Below, piece by piece: positions 54,289 to 62,584 of a stretch of 64,000 nt of DNA. The stretch is from contig NZ_CP022655.2 in assembly GCF_002243345.2 (NCBI RefSeq), forward strand, positions 1,614,501 through 1,678,500, in the 5' to 3' direction. The notes below the pieces were generated by a model, which saw only the letters and a program-made list of their open reading frames with translations, made no database searches and was not told the origin of the DNA. The DNA comes from Paenibacillus sp. RUD330 (GTDB lineage: Bacteria; Bacillota; Bacilli; Paenibacillales; Paenibacillaceae). The first letter of the stretch is position 1. Each line of letters begins with the position of its first letter. The translations under genes and the position numbers were made by a program.

Positions 54289-55255
54289 ACGTATGGCCGC
54301 GGCGGGCGGATGGCTGGCCCTGCTCATGCTGGTTGGCGCCGCCTCGGGATGCGCGGGGGCCGCAAGCAAGGAGAAGCAGCCTGCCGAAGCGCAGATCGCG
54401 CTCATCGCTCCGCAGAGAAGCGGGGCGCTTGCCGATTCCATCCGGCTGGGGGCGGAGGCGGCGGCGAAGGAATACGGCAGCCAGCTCCTGTACATGGACG
54501 CCAACGTCAGCGACTCCGGCGAGGAGGGCCAGCTCAAGGCTGCGCAAAGGGCGATCGCCCAGGGCGCGTCGGTCCTGCTGCTCGACCCCGACAGCGAGCA
54601 GCAGCTCCGGCTCATTGCCGAGGAAGCGGGCAAGGCGGGAGCATCGGTCGTGACGCTGAACGACTCCTACCCGGTCGAGGGGATCGCAAGCAGCATATCG
54701 ATCAACAACCGCGAAGCGGGAAGGATGGCCGGCGAGGCGATGGCGGAGCTGCTGCATGGCAGAGGAATCGTTTCGCTGCTCGGCTCTGACTCCGAGGCTC
54801 CGGGATATGAGCAGCGGGAGCTGGGGGTCGTGGAGGCTTTGAGCGGACACAAAGAAATAACGGTGCATACCGGCTATTCCTGCGGAAGCTCTCCGGACGG
54901 CTGCGCCGAAGCGGCGCGCCTGCTGATGGAGCAGGCTGACGGCGTAGTGGCCCTGCAGGAGCAGGGAGTGCTCAGCACCGCGCAGGAAGCGGTGAAGCGG
55001 GGGCTGTCCAGCCGCGTCAAGATCGTCGGCTTCGGCAGCGAGGTTCCTCAGCTGGAGCTGCTACAGGACGGAATCATCGACATTCTCGTCGTGCAGAGCG
55101 GCTTCAACGCCGGGTATCTCGGCATGCAGCAGGCGCATGAGCTGCTGGAAGGCGGCCATGTCGACCGCACCGTCACGCTGGATACGAAGGTCGTGAATCC
55201 GGACAGCATGTTCTGGATGGACAATCAGAAGCTACTGTTCCCTTTCGTAAAGTGA
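54281..55255 (+). CDS. Sugar-binding lipoprotein (LacI/RbsB fold) of the two-component operon
   Basis: 324 residues. Signal peptide with lipobox GAASGC (Cys at about residue 24). The rest is a type I periplasmic binding fold (IALIAPQRSGALADSIRLGAEAAAKEYG, LLLDPDSEQQLRLIAEEAGKAGASVVTLND, INNREAGRMAGEAM, VALQEQGVLSTAQEA). It is translated from ATG 54281, inside the end of the kinase gene, with AAGGAGG 9 bases upstream. Its coupling to the kinase, separate from mglB, suggests that it presents a sugar to the sensor rather than only feeding the importer. Confidence 0.88.
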   Translation: MNRRMAAAGGWLALLMLVGAASGCAGAASKEKQPAEAQIALIAPQRSGALADSIRLGAEAAAKEYGSQLLYMDANVSDSGEEGQLKAAQRAIAQGASVLLLDPDSEQQLRLIAEEAGKAGASVVTLNDSYPVEGIASSISINNREAGRMAGEAMAELLHGRGIVSLLGSDSEAPGYEQRELGVVEALSGHKEITVHTGYSCGSSPDGCAEAARLLMEQADGVVALQEQGVLSTAQEAVKRGLSSRVKIVGFGSEVPQLELLQDGIIDILVVQSGFNAGYLGMQQAHELLEGGHVDRTVTLDTKVVNPDSMFWMDNQKLLFPFVK

Positions 55256-55256
55256 A

Positions 55257-55312
55257 GGCTCCGGATCCGACCGGAGAGCTCATCCTGCCGAGAATTTCAT
55301 CGGACCGGAGCC
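55257..55312 (+). other. Long hairpin between the two-component operon and mglB
   Basis: GGCTCCGG (55257-55264) / CCGGAGCC (55305-55312), extended by TCCGA (55266-55270) / TCGGA (55300-55304). It begins two bases after the lipoprotein stop and has no T-tract, so it may slow decay or partly end transcription. Confidence 0.5.
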
Positions 55313-55321
55313 GAATGACAT

Positions 55322-55352
55322 GAAGATTTTGATAAAACAGATGAAAATCTTC
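55322..55352 (+). promoter_or_regulatory. Inverted repeat in the mglB control region
   Basis: GAAGATTTT (55322-55330) and AAAATCTTC (55344-55352), perfect 9-bp arms 13 bases apart. It overlaps a weak promoter-like TTGATA (55329-55334) and lies about 120 bases before mglB. A binding site for the YesN-type regulator or another factor is possible. Confidence 0.4.
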
Positions 55353-55474
55353 TATTCGAATCTTCTGCAAACCCTTTCATAATAAAGAGGAGGACAGCGG
55401 CCGCAAGGCATTCCTGCGGGAGCGAAGCGGACGCGGGCCTCAATCAAGCTTATTCGAACCGGGAGGTCAAGGAT

Positions 55475-56521
55475 ATGAAAAAAAGAGCGACACTGGCCCT
55501 AGTGATGGCTGCGGTCATGGTCACGGCTGCGGGCTGCGGCTCGAACAGCAACAGCGGCAGCGACGCCGGAAGCGGCAACGGCGGCGGCGACAAGCCGAAA
55601 ATCGGCGTGGCGATCTATAAGTTCGACGATACCTTCATGACCGGCGTCCGGAACGCGATGACGAACGCGGCCAAGGACAAGGCGGAGCTGGACATCGTGG
55701 ACAGCCAGAATGCCCAGGCGACGCAGAACGATAAGGTGGATCTGTTCATTTCCAAGAAATACAAGGCGCTGGCGATCAATCCGGTCGACCGCACGGCTGC
55801 CGGAGTCATCATCGACAAGGCCAAGCCGGCCAACATTCCGGTCGTCTTCCTGAACCGGGAGCCGGTCGCCGAAGACATGAACAAATGGGATAAAGTCTAC
55901 TACGTCGGCGCCAAAGCCGAGGAATCCGGCACGCTGGAAGGCCAGCTCATCGCCGACTACTGGAAAGCCCATCCGGAAGCGGACAAGAACAAGGACGGCA
56001 TTCTGCAGTACGTCATGCTGCAGGGCGAGCCGGGGCATCAGGATGCCGAGCTGCGCACGAAGTACTCCATCCAGGCGATCGAGGACGCGGGCATCAAGGT
56101 CGAGAAGCTGGAGCAGGATACGGCGATGTGGGACCGCACCAAAGGCCAGGATAAGATGCAGACCTGGCTAGCGGCACGCGGCGACAAGATCGAAGCGGTT
56201 CTCGCGAACAATGACGACATGGCCTTGGGCGCGATCGAAGCCCTCAAGGCGGGCGGCTACTTCACGGGCAGCAAGTTCATGCCGGTCGTAGGCGTGGATG
56301 CGACGGCTCCGGCCATCCAGGCGCTGCAGGACGGCACCTTGCTCGGCACGGTGCTCAACGATGCCAAAAACCAAGGCGCGGCTACGGTTGCGCTGGCGAC
56401 GGCATTGGCCAAAGGCGAGACGCCTACGAAGGACAACACGGGCTATGACATTACGGACGGCAAGTACGTCTGGATCGCCTACAAAAAGATCACGAAGGAA
56501 AATGTAGCCGACGCTCAGTAA
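55475..56521 (+). CDS. mglB: Galactose/methyl-galactoside ABC transporter substrate-binding protein
   Basis: 348 residues. Lipoprotein signal with lipobox TAAGC (Cys at about residue 21), then a Gly/Ser/Asn linker. The binding fold follows MglB closely: GVAIYKFDDTFMTGVRNAM, KALAINPVDRTAAG, VVFLNREP, LQGEPGHQDAELRTKY, AMWDRTKGQDKMQTWL and VLANNDDMALGAIEALK. It binds D-galactose or D-glucose in the family. GGGAGG precedes the ATG. First gene of mglBAC. Confidence 0.93.
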   Translation: MKKRATLALVMAAVMVTAAGCGSNSNSGSDAGSGNGGGDKPKIGVAIYKFDDTFMTGVRNAMTNAAKDKAELDIVDSQNAQATQNDKVDLFISKKYKALAINPVDRTAAGVIIDKAKPANIPVVFLNREPVAEDMNKWDKVYYVGAKAEESGTLEGQLIADYWKAHPEADKNKDGILQYVMLQGEPGHQDAELRTKYSIQAIEDAGIKVEKLEQDTAMWDRTKGQDKMQTWLAARGDKIEAVLANNDDMALGAIEALKAGGYFTGSKFMPVVGVDATAPAIQALQDGTLLGTVLNDAKNQGAATVALATALAKGETPTKDNTGYDITDGKYVWIAYKKITKENVADAQ

Positions 56522-56553
56522 CTCCGCGTCTCCATGCAGGAAATAGAAACGCG

Positions 56554-56587
56554 AAGGGCTCGCGGCTTGAACAAGCGGAGCCCTTTT
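56554..56587 (+). terminator. Intercistronic terminator between mglB and mglA
   Basis: AAGGGCTC (56554-56561) / GAGCCCTT (56578-56585) with an inner CTTG/CAAG hairpin, then TTTT. Such partial terminators allow excess binding protein over ATPase and permease. Confidence 0.65.
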
Positions 56588-56755
56588 GCTCTCTTGACGG
56601 GAGGTTGTCCCGAACAGCCGATTTCGGCGAGGGCGATGCGGTTGTCCTCTGCCGTCTTGCCGACGGCGGAGCCGCTCGGCGCCGTTCCCGCCAGGCTGGC
56701 TGCGGCCGCTGCAGGCCCGCGCCAGAAACCAGAACGCAATCAAGGAGGTGCAGCG

Positions 56756-58267
56756 ATGATCGGCTCGCCCTATTTGCTCGAAATGAGAGGCATATCCAAA
56801 GCTTTCCCCGGCGTGCAGGCGCTCGACAAGGTCAACCTCAAGGTTCGGCCCGGCACGGTGCATGCGCTGATGGGAGAGAACGGAGCCGGCAAATCCACCC
56901 TGATGAAATGCCTGTTCGGCATCTACAAGCCGGATGAAGGGGAAATTCTCCTCGGCGGCGAGAGGGTGGAGATCCCCAACTCCAAGGCTGCTCTCTCGCA
57001 CGGAGTGTCCATGATCCACCAGGAGCTTCATCCCGTTCCCCATCGAGACGTCATGGAAAACATATGGCTGGGCCGTTTTCCGATGCACGGGTTTTTCTTC
57101 GTGGACCACAGCCGCATGCTGCGCGACACGAAAGAGCTGCTGCAGGATTTGAACCTGGACATCGATCCCCATGCATTGACCGGGTCGCTGTCCGTATCCA
57201 AGATCCAGTCGCTGGAAATCGCGAAAGCCGTCTCCTTCCATTCCAAGGTCATCGTCATGGACGAGCCGACCTCTTCCTTGACGGGCAACGAAGTCGAGCA
57301 GCTGTTCGAAATCATCAACAAGCTGAGGAGCCGCGGCGTTTCCATCATTTATATCTCGCATAAAATGGAGGAAATTTTGCGGATCTCGGATGAAGTCACC
57401 ATCATGAGGGACGGCAAATACGTCGGCACCTGGGATGCCGGCGAACTGACGACGGATCTGATCATCAGCCGCATGGTCGGCCGCGATCTGAGCGAGCGGT
57501 TCCCGGAGCGGTCCAATACGCCTTCGTCGGTCATTCTGAAGGCGGAGGGGCTGACCTCCTCCAATCCGATGTCGTTCAAGGATGTAAGCTTCGAGCTGCG
57601 CCGGGGGGAAATCCTCGGAGTCGGAGGCCTGGTCGGCGCCCAGCGCACGGAGCTGATCGAAGCGCTGTTCGGCCTGCGGCATCTGAAGACGGGCACGATC
57701 TCCATCGACGGCAGGAAAGTGGCCATCAAATCGCCGGCCGACGCCAAGAAGCATAAAATCGCGCTCCTCACCGAAGAGCGCCGCACGACGGGCATTTTCC
57801 CGGTGCTATCCGTCTACGAGAACACGATTGTCGCCAACATGGGGCGCTACCGCAACGCCTTCGGCCTCATCGACGAGAAGAAGGGACGCAGGGAGGCGGC
57901 CGAGAATGTCGCCCGATTCCGTACGAAAACGCCGAACGTGGACACGCAGATCCGCAACCTGTCCGGCGGCAACCAGCAGAAGGTGCTGCTCGCCAGATGG
58001 CTGCTTACCGATCCGGATATCCTGCTGCTCGACGAGCCTACCCGCGGCATCGACGTCGGCGCCAAATTCGAAATCTACACGATCATCGCCGAGCTGGCGA
58101 AGCAAGGCCGAAGCATCATCATGATTTCCTCGGAGATGCCGGAGCTGCTCGGAATGTCGGACCGGATCATGGTCATGAGCGAGGGCCGGATGACCGGCAT
58201 CCTCGAAGGCCGCAAGGCAACGGAGCAGGAAATCATGCGCCTCGCCGCGCAGCAGCGGATGGCTTAG
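56756..58267 (+). CDS. mglA: Galactose/methyl-galactoside ABC transporter ATP-binding protein
   Basis: 503 residues with two fused ATPase domains, the sugar-type arrangement. First domain: Walker A GENGAGKSTLMK, Walker B IVMDEPTSSLT, H-loop YISHKMEEI; its signature region is SVSKIQSLEIAKAV. Second domain: degenerate Walker A (GLVGAQRTELIEALFG), signature LSGGNQQKVLLARWL, Walker B LLLDEPTRGIDVG. AAGGAGG lies 7 bases before ATG 56756; the in-frame reading from 56534 is upstream non-coding sequence. Confidence 0.95.
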   Translation: MIGSPYLLEMRGISKAFPGVQALDKVNLKVRPGTVHALMGENGAGKSTLMKCLFGIYKPDEGEILLGGERVEIPNSKAALSHGVSMIHQELHPVPHRDVMENIWLGRFPMHGFFFVDHSRMLRDTKELLQDLNLDIDPHALTGSLSVSKIQSLEIAKAVSFHSKVIVMDEPTSSLTGNEVEQLFEIINKLRSRGVSIIYISHKMEEILRISDEVTIMRDGKYVGTWDAGELTTDLIISRMVGRDLSERFPERSNTPSSVILKAEGLTSSNPMSFKDVSFELRRGEILGVGGLVGAQRTELIEALFGLRHLKTGTISIDGRKVAIKSPADAKKHKIALLTEERRTTGIFPVLSVYENTIVANMGRYRNAFGLIDEKKGRREAAENVARFRTKTPNVDTQIRNLSGGNQQKVLLARWLLTDPDILLLDEPTRGIDVGAKFEIYTIIAELAKQGRSIIMISSEMPELLGMSDRIMVMSEGRMTGILEGRKATEQEIMRLAAQQRMA

Positions 58268-58283
58268 CAGAAAGGAATGAAAG

Positions 58284-59342
58284 ATGATGAGCACGCAAAT
58301 GAATACTCCGGCCAAGAAACCGGCCGGTCGGGCCGTCCTTGACTACCTGAAATATCTCGTCACGCAGCGAGCGATCTTCCTCGTCCTGATCCTGCTGGTC
58401 GTGGCCATCGCGATCATGGATCCGAATTTCCTCGCCTACTCGACATTGCGGGACATTCTTCAGCAGAATTCCACCCGGGCGATCATCGCCCTTGGAGCCG
58501 GCTTCATCCTCATTACAGGCGGCACCGACTTGTCGGCGGGACGGGTCGTCGGTCTGACGGCGGTCGTCTCGGCTTCCATGCTGCAGATGGACAAATACGC
58601 GAGCAAGTTCTATCCGAACCTGCATGAAATATGGGTCGGCTGGCCGATTCTCGTCGGCATCCTGGCCGGCGTGCTCGTCGGCTGCGTCAACGGCTTCATC
58701 ATCGCCAAGCTGAAGGTGCCGCCGTTCATCGCAACCCTCGGCACCATGGTGGCGGTGTATGGACTCAACTCGCTGTATTTCGACAGCGACCCGAACCATT
58801 CGCAGCCAATCGCCGGCTTGCGGGATGACTTCAAGAAATTAGGCTCCGGTTATATCGACTTCGGAGGCGGCTACACGCTGCCGTACATTGTCCTGATCGC
58901 CATCGGAATCGGCGTCATCTGCTGGATTCTGTTCAACAAAACCCGGCTGGGCAAAAACATGTACGCCATTGGCGGCAATGTCCAAGCCGCGCATGTATCG
59001 GGCATCAACGTTGCCCGAAACCTGATTTTCATTTATGCGATCGCCGGCGCGCTTTATGGCGTAGGCGGCGTCCTTGAGGCGGCCCGCACCGGCGGAGCGA
59101 CGAACAACACCGGCAACATGTACGAGCTGGACGCCATCGCGGCCTGCGTCGTCGGCGGCGTATCGACGGCCGGCGGCATCGGCACCGTGCCGGGCATCAT
59201 GGCCGGCGTCCTCATCTTCGGCGTCATCAACTACGGCCTCACGTTCATCGGCGTCAGTCCGTACTGGCAGCTGATCATCAAAGGGCTTATCATCGTTGCG
59301 GCGGTCGCTTTCGACATCCGCAAATATGTAGCGAAACGCTGA
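58284..59342 (+). CDS. mglC: Galactose/methyl-galactoside ABC transporter permease
   Basis: 352 residues with about eight to ten membrane segments. The RbsC/MglC family features are visible: STRAIIALGAGFILITGGTDLSAGRVVGL, PPFIATLGTMVAVYGLNSLY, AIGGNVQAAHVSGINV (cytosolic EAA-like loop) and ACVVGGVSTAGGIGTVPGIMAGVLIFGVINYGL. It starts 16 bases after mglA. Last gene of the operon, followed by a 9-bp repeat and a terminator. Confidence 0.95.
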   Translation: MMSTQMNTPAKKPAGRAVLDYLKYLVTQRAIFLVLILLVVAIAIMDPNFLAYSTLRDILQQNSTRAIIALGAGFILITGGTDLSAGRVVGLTAVVSASMLQMDKYASKFYPNLHEIWVGWPILVGILAGVLVGCVNGFIIAKLKVPPFIATLGTMVAVYGLNSLYFDSDPNHSQPIAGLRDDFKKLGSGYIDFGGGYTLPYIVLIAIGIGVICWILFNKTRLGKNMYAIGGNVQAAHVSGINVARNLIFIYAIAGALYGVGGVLEAARTGGATNNTGNMYELDAIAACVVGGVSTAGGIGTVPGIMAGVLIFGVINYGLTFIGVSPYWQLIIKGLIIVAAVAFDIRKYVAKR

Positions 59343-59358
59343 TCGAAGTTCGAGCATG

Positions 59359-59385
59359 GAGAACATGGAGAACATGGAGAACATG
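59359..59385 (+). repeat. 9-bp tandem repeat, three copies
   Basis: GAGAACATG three times (59359-59385), preceded by the partial GAGCATG (59352-59358) and followed by GA. It lies between the mglC stop and its terminator. Confidence 0.9.
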
Positions 59386-59387
59386 GA

Positions 59388-59413
59388 AACGGCAGCCCTC
59401 GGCTGCCGTTTTT
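59388..59413 (+). terminator. Terminator of the mgl operon
   Basis: AACGGCAGCC (59388-59397) / GGCTGCCGTT (59401-59410), 3-base loop, T-tract. Confidence 0.92.
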
Positions 59414-59592
59414 GCATATGGAGATGAGCAAGGACTCGACTCTTGCAGAGCAGGCTCGCTCGAAAACACGATAGCCAAGATGGGCGCTCCGAATGGTATA
59501 ATAAGGGAAAAGGGGATCGCGACTTCATAAAAAGCTGGAAATTTCGATAAAAATGATAGACGGCTTCTGCATCCCGTCAGGAGGAATGATCG

Positions 59593-59619
59593 ATGACCAG
59601 AGACAAGATCCCTCGTTAA
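59593..59619 (+). CDS. Possible 8-residue leader peptide
   Basis: ATG at 59593 stands 8 bases after AGGAGG (59579-59584) and codes for MTRDKIPR before TAA. A TATAAT box is at 59497-59502. The remaining sequence of the 59414-59685 gap has no gene. It could be a leader ORF of the amidoligase transcript or a chance site. Confidence 0.25.
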   Translation: MTRDKIPR

Positions 59620-59685
59620 TCTCGAGGCCCGCCTACTTTTTTGGTTCTCTTTTCTGCCGGAGGGACAAAAAAGGAGGAGCATAGG

Positions 59686-60600
59686 ATGAGAGACAACGAA
59701 ATCGTACAATGGAAGGATTTGCGCTTCGGAATCGAAATCGAATTTGTTGGAGGCAGGCCGCAGGAGCTGGAGCTGCTTCCGGGCTGGATCATGTCGCTGG
59801 ACGAGAAGCAGATCGACGAGACGGGCATGAAGTCGGGCAGCGAGCTGAAGCCGCCGCCGCTGCGCTGGGAGGACCGCGGCCAGATCCGCATCATGCTGGA
59901 TCGGCTGGCCGGTCAAGGCGCCGCCGCGAACTGGAGCTGCGGACTCCATGTGCATGTGGAGCTGGCCGCATACGGAGAGAGCATCCTGCTGCCTCTTCTT
60001 GAAGCGGCGCTTCGATCCCAGGACGCGCTTGCCGGGCTGCTTGGGTCGAGCCCGCATCGCAGGCTGTACTGCCCTCCCGTCACGGAAGAGATGGCCGAAG
60101 CTTTCCGTTCCAGCCATGACCCGCTTGCCGTCAGGCATTTCGGCAGGCCGCAGTCGCATCGATGCGGGATTAATATCCGGCCCTGGTTCGACATCGGCAC
60201 AGCCGAGATCCGTTATGCCAACGGCTCTCTTGATTATGGGGAGATCATGCGTGCGGTGGAGCTCTGCCTGCGTTTCGTCGCAGCCGTAGGAGCCGGAGCC
60301 GCTCTGCCGGATAGTCCCGGGGAGCTGGCAGCCGCGCTGAACGCGCCGAATGGCGGATATCCTCCCCCTGTCGATCCACCGCGTTGGTTCAAGGAACGAA
60401 TGTGGCTGGAGGAAGCCATGATTTCCGTATTCACGCCTTTGATCGCCATGCTGGCGCCAAATGCGGAGCTTCACCACATCCTTCCCGTACCGGGCGGACT
60501 GAGGACGGTCATTGAATTTCCGGGAGGAGAGCAATGGGAATATGATTGGCGCCCCACTGCTTCAGGATGGGAAAGATTCCATCCAAATGATAGAATCTGA
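59686..60600 (+). CDS. Amidoligase family protein
   Basis: 304 residues. The N-terminal LRFGIEIEFVGG and the CGLHVHVEL, CGINIRPWF and TAEIRYANGSLDYGEI segments match the Amidoligase_2 family, an ATP-grasp-unrelated glutamine-synthetase-fold family predicted to form amide (peptide-type) bonds. AAGGAGGAG lies 7 bases before ATG 59686; the in-frame ATG at 59641 is unsupported. Its partner is not known; several small uncharacterised genes follow in the same direction. Confidence 0.85.
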   Translation: MRDNEIVQWKDLRFGIEIEFVGGRPQELELLPGWIMSLDEKQIDETGMKSGSELKPPPLRWEDRGQIRIMLDRLAGQGAAANWSCGLHVHVELAAYGESILLPLLEAALRSQDALAGLLGSSPHRRLYCPPVTEEMAEAFRSSHDPLAVRHFGRPQSHRCGINIRPWFDIGTAEIRYANGSLDYGEIMRAVELCLRFVAAVGAGAALPDSPGELAAALNAPNGGYPPPVDPPRWFKERMWLEEAMISVFTPLIAMLAPNAELHHILPVPGGLRTVIEFPGGEQWEYDWRPTASGWERFHPNDRI

Positions 60601-60620
60601 ATCCAATAGATTTAAATAAA

Positions 60621-60956
60621 ATGGATTCAATTCGAGAATGTAGAAGCATAGCAGCATGGGAGGGACGGAAGATCAAGGCTCGTCATCTGGGGTATATATT
60701 CATCATCCTGCTGTTGACGTCGGCTTTTACCGTACCGTCGGATGATGATTATCATCGTTACTTGAGCCAGGAGCATGGAGTCAAATGCCTGGTGTATGAT
60801 CCGGAGTGCCTGCCGGGCTCAAAAAAATCCAGCTCGGAGCAGATCGGCAACTACATTGCGTATATGCAAGCGCGGACGCAGCTCGAAGACGGCGGCGAAA
60901 TCAGCGTTGTAGGCATTTTCGGCCATTTCTTCGTTCTTGAGAACAATTTGGATTAG
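60621..60956 (+). CDS. Small membrane or secreted protein (DUF4359-like), hypothetical
   Basis: 111 residues. One hydrophobic segment (GYIFIILLLTSAFTVPS, about residues 24-40) serves as anchor or signal. The exported part has VPSDDDYHRYLSQEHGV, two Cys about ten residues apart (KCLVYDPEC) that may form a disulfide, and a hydrophobic end (EISVVGIFGHFFVLEN). The PS-x-x-DY-x-x-(Y/W)L pattern recalls DUF4359. ATG 60621 has no ribosome binding site, so the true start may be downstream of it. Confidence 0.6.
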   Translation: MDSIRECRSIAAWEGRKIKARHLGYIFIILLLTSAFTVPSDDDYHRYLSQEHGVKCLVYDPECLPGSKKSSSEQIGNYIAYMQARTQLEDGGEISVVGIFGHFFVLENNLD

Positions 60957-61023
60957 ATCGATGGAGCAACCGCTTCCCGCTTATGCGGGGATGGCTTCCA
61001 TTACAGAGAAGGAGCGATTGAAT

Positions 61024-61626
61024 ATGGAGATCGGCAAGTTGAAGGCACAGCTGGCGTCGACATGGAAAGAGCTGCGCGGCCAGCGAAGCCGGCTCCGGCT
61101 GGCTCCGGACGGAGCCGAAGCCAGCGGCGAGCTGGAGAGCCTGCTCGACCGCGCCGAGGCGGAGCTGCTCGAACCGGAGGCTGCGGAGACAGGCGGAGAG
61201 GAACGGCTCCGCCTGCTGGCGCTTGTGTCCGGCCTGCATCTATGGAACGGCAGCCTGGACCGTTCCCATGAGCTTGCGCAGAATCTGGATACAGCCGAAG
61301 GAAGCTATCTGCACGGGATGATGCACCGGATGGAAGGGGATTACGGCAACGCGAATTATTGGTTTCGCGTTGCCGGAGGCCATCCGGACTCGCAGAGGCT
61401 GCAGGCGGAGGCAGTCAAGCTGGCTGGCGGAGGCGGCATCGCGGATGAAGCGCTTGTCCGCAAGCTGAAGAGGGGCCCGGAATGGAATGCGGCCCTGTTG
61501 ACGGATTTATCGGCGGCTTCGGCGCTGACCGGCCACGCCAGTCCCGAGACGCAGGCTCTGGAGGAGCTTCAAGCGCTGGAGCTGTCGGCTTTGCTGGACC
61601 GTCTGGCCGGCATCGGGAGCAGGTAA
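61024..61626 (+). CDS. Hypothetical protein with HGMMHRMEGDYGNANYWF motif
   Basis: 200 residues. ATG 61024 has AAGGAG (61009-61014) 9 bases upstream; earlier starts at 60961 and 60937 lack a site. An N-terminal helical segment (MEIGKLKAQLASTWKELRG) is followed by a Glu-rich helical region and then the segment LHGMMHRMEGDYGNANYWFRVAGGHP, a motif I have seen in uncharacterised bacterial proteins. The remainder is Ala/Leu-rich. Probably cytosolic. Function unknown. Confidence 0.7.
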   Translation: MEIGKLKAQLASTWKELRGQRSRLRLAPDGAEASGELESLLDRAEAELLEPEAAETGGEERLRLLALVSGLHLWNGSLDRSHELAQNLDTAEGSYLHGMMHRMEGDYGNANYWFRVAGGHPDSQRLQAEAVKLAGGGGIADEALVRKLKRGPEWNAALLTDLSAASALTGHASPETQALEELQALELSALLDRLAGIGSR

Positions 61627-61653
61627 GGCATTAGCCTGTATGGAGGAAAGGAT

Positions 61654-61779
61654 ATGTATTCGACTGGGCAAAACATCTATACGGTATTCATACTGATCCT
61701 ATTGTATTGGCCGGTCTATAAGCTGACCCGAAGAGTGAGGGAGCTGGAGGACAAGGTCAGCGAGCTGGAACAGCGCTGA
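61654..61779 (+). CDS. 41-residue membrane-anchored coiled-coil protein
   Basis: ATG 61654 follows GGAGGAAAGG. The translation starts MYSTGQNIYTVFILILLYW, a single membrane segment, and continues with KLTRRVRELEDKVSELEQR, a two-heptad coiled coil. It is 27 bases after the preceding gene and probably co-transcribed. Too short for default ORF cut-offs, but start, topology and heptads make it credible. Confidence 0.6.
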   Translation: MYSTGQNIYTVFILILLYWPVYKLTRRVRELEDKVSELEQR

Positions 61780-61912
61780 ACACGATTCTTAATCCCTGCC
61801 TCCCTGGATTCTCGTATTTAGGATAATCCGAAGCGACGATCCGCACGGATACGCCGTTGCATTTAGTTCAGCAGGGCAGGCATTGAAGAATATCTCGCCT
61901 ATCCCATGAATC

Positions 61913-62215
61913 CTACAGTCCTCGAAGCTCACCATCCCCGCGCAGAGCGGCGGCTTGGTGGGCTTTGTTGGCATGGAAATAGGCCGTGCCCCGGAGTGTC
62001 CTGCCATCGCCCGTCCATGCGGTCAGGCTGATTTGGATATCGGCGGCTGTATAGAAATAGTCCAGCAGCTCCTCGTCCCGGATTCCGTTCACATCGACAT
62101 ACCAAAGGCGGGATCCAGCCTCCGTCACGACGATCAAGTCAGCCGACTCCATGTTCAGGCGGCGTGTCCACTCCCCATGTTCAATCTCAAGCGACAGCAG
62201 TCGGTAGGTTTCCAT
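61913..62215 (-). CDS. Hypothetical protein
   Basis: 100 residues. On the minus strand AGGAGAG precedes ATG 62215 by 8 bases. Segments include WTRRLNMESADLIVVTEAG, WYVDVNGIRDEELLDYF and GRTLRGTAYFHANKAHQAAALRG, with a composition typical of a small soluble alpha/beta protein. No named family recognised. It is convergent with the small coiled-coil gene and divergent from the VWA gene. Confidence 0.65.
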   Translation of the reverse strand: METYRLLSLEIEHGEWTRRLNMESADLIVVTEAGSRLWYVDVNGIRDEELLDYFYTAADIQISLTAWTGDGRTLRGTAYFHANKAHQAAALRGDGELRGL

Positions 62216-62408
62216 AACGCGTTCTCTCCTAGGAATGGATTCAGGTTCAGGCTTGCTTCTTCAAGAATGGATCCGCGATCCGATCTGTTTCCGATTGTAA
62301 GGACGGACCGTCCGCATTGCAACCTTTTGGCTGCCCGGGGCGTCTGGACGAAAACAGCGGATATGGATGGCGAATCCAATTGTTTGCTGAGCTTCGGGGG
62401 GATTCACG

Positions 62409-62561
62409 ATGCGGCTGAAGAGAGAAAAAAGCGCGAAAGGCAGCATGGCGGCAGGGCTTGCCGTCCTGATCCTGCTGGCCGGATGCTCTGCGGAGGCCGG
62501 CAGGAACGGGGCGGGATATCCGCAGATACCGGCTCCCATAGCCGTGCGCCTGCGGCAGTAA
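62409..62561 (+). pseudogene. Detached lipoprotein signal peptide of the VWA gene
   Basis: ATG 62409, 8 bases after GGGGGG, codes for MRLKREKSAKGSMAAGLAV, then LILLAGCSAEAG with a clear lipobox (Cys at residue 26), and ends at TAA 62559-62561. The VWA body that follows is in another frame and has no signal of its own. Read together they look like one lipoprotein gene with a frameshift near the GGGGCGGG run at 62508-62515. Confidence 0.6.
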
Positions 62562-62584
62562 GCGGTGATGCAGCCTCTCAGGCA

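Noticed and set aside
61789-61935. 48-residue minus-strand frame (MVSFEDCRIHGIGEIFF...) overlapping the end of the 100-residue gene
   Set aside because: It overlaps in another frame and has no clear ribosome binding site. A frameshifted extension of the neighbour was considered, but that gene appears to end normally.
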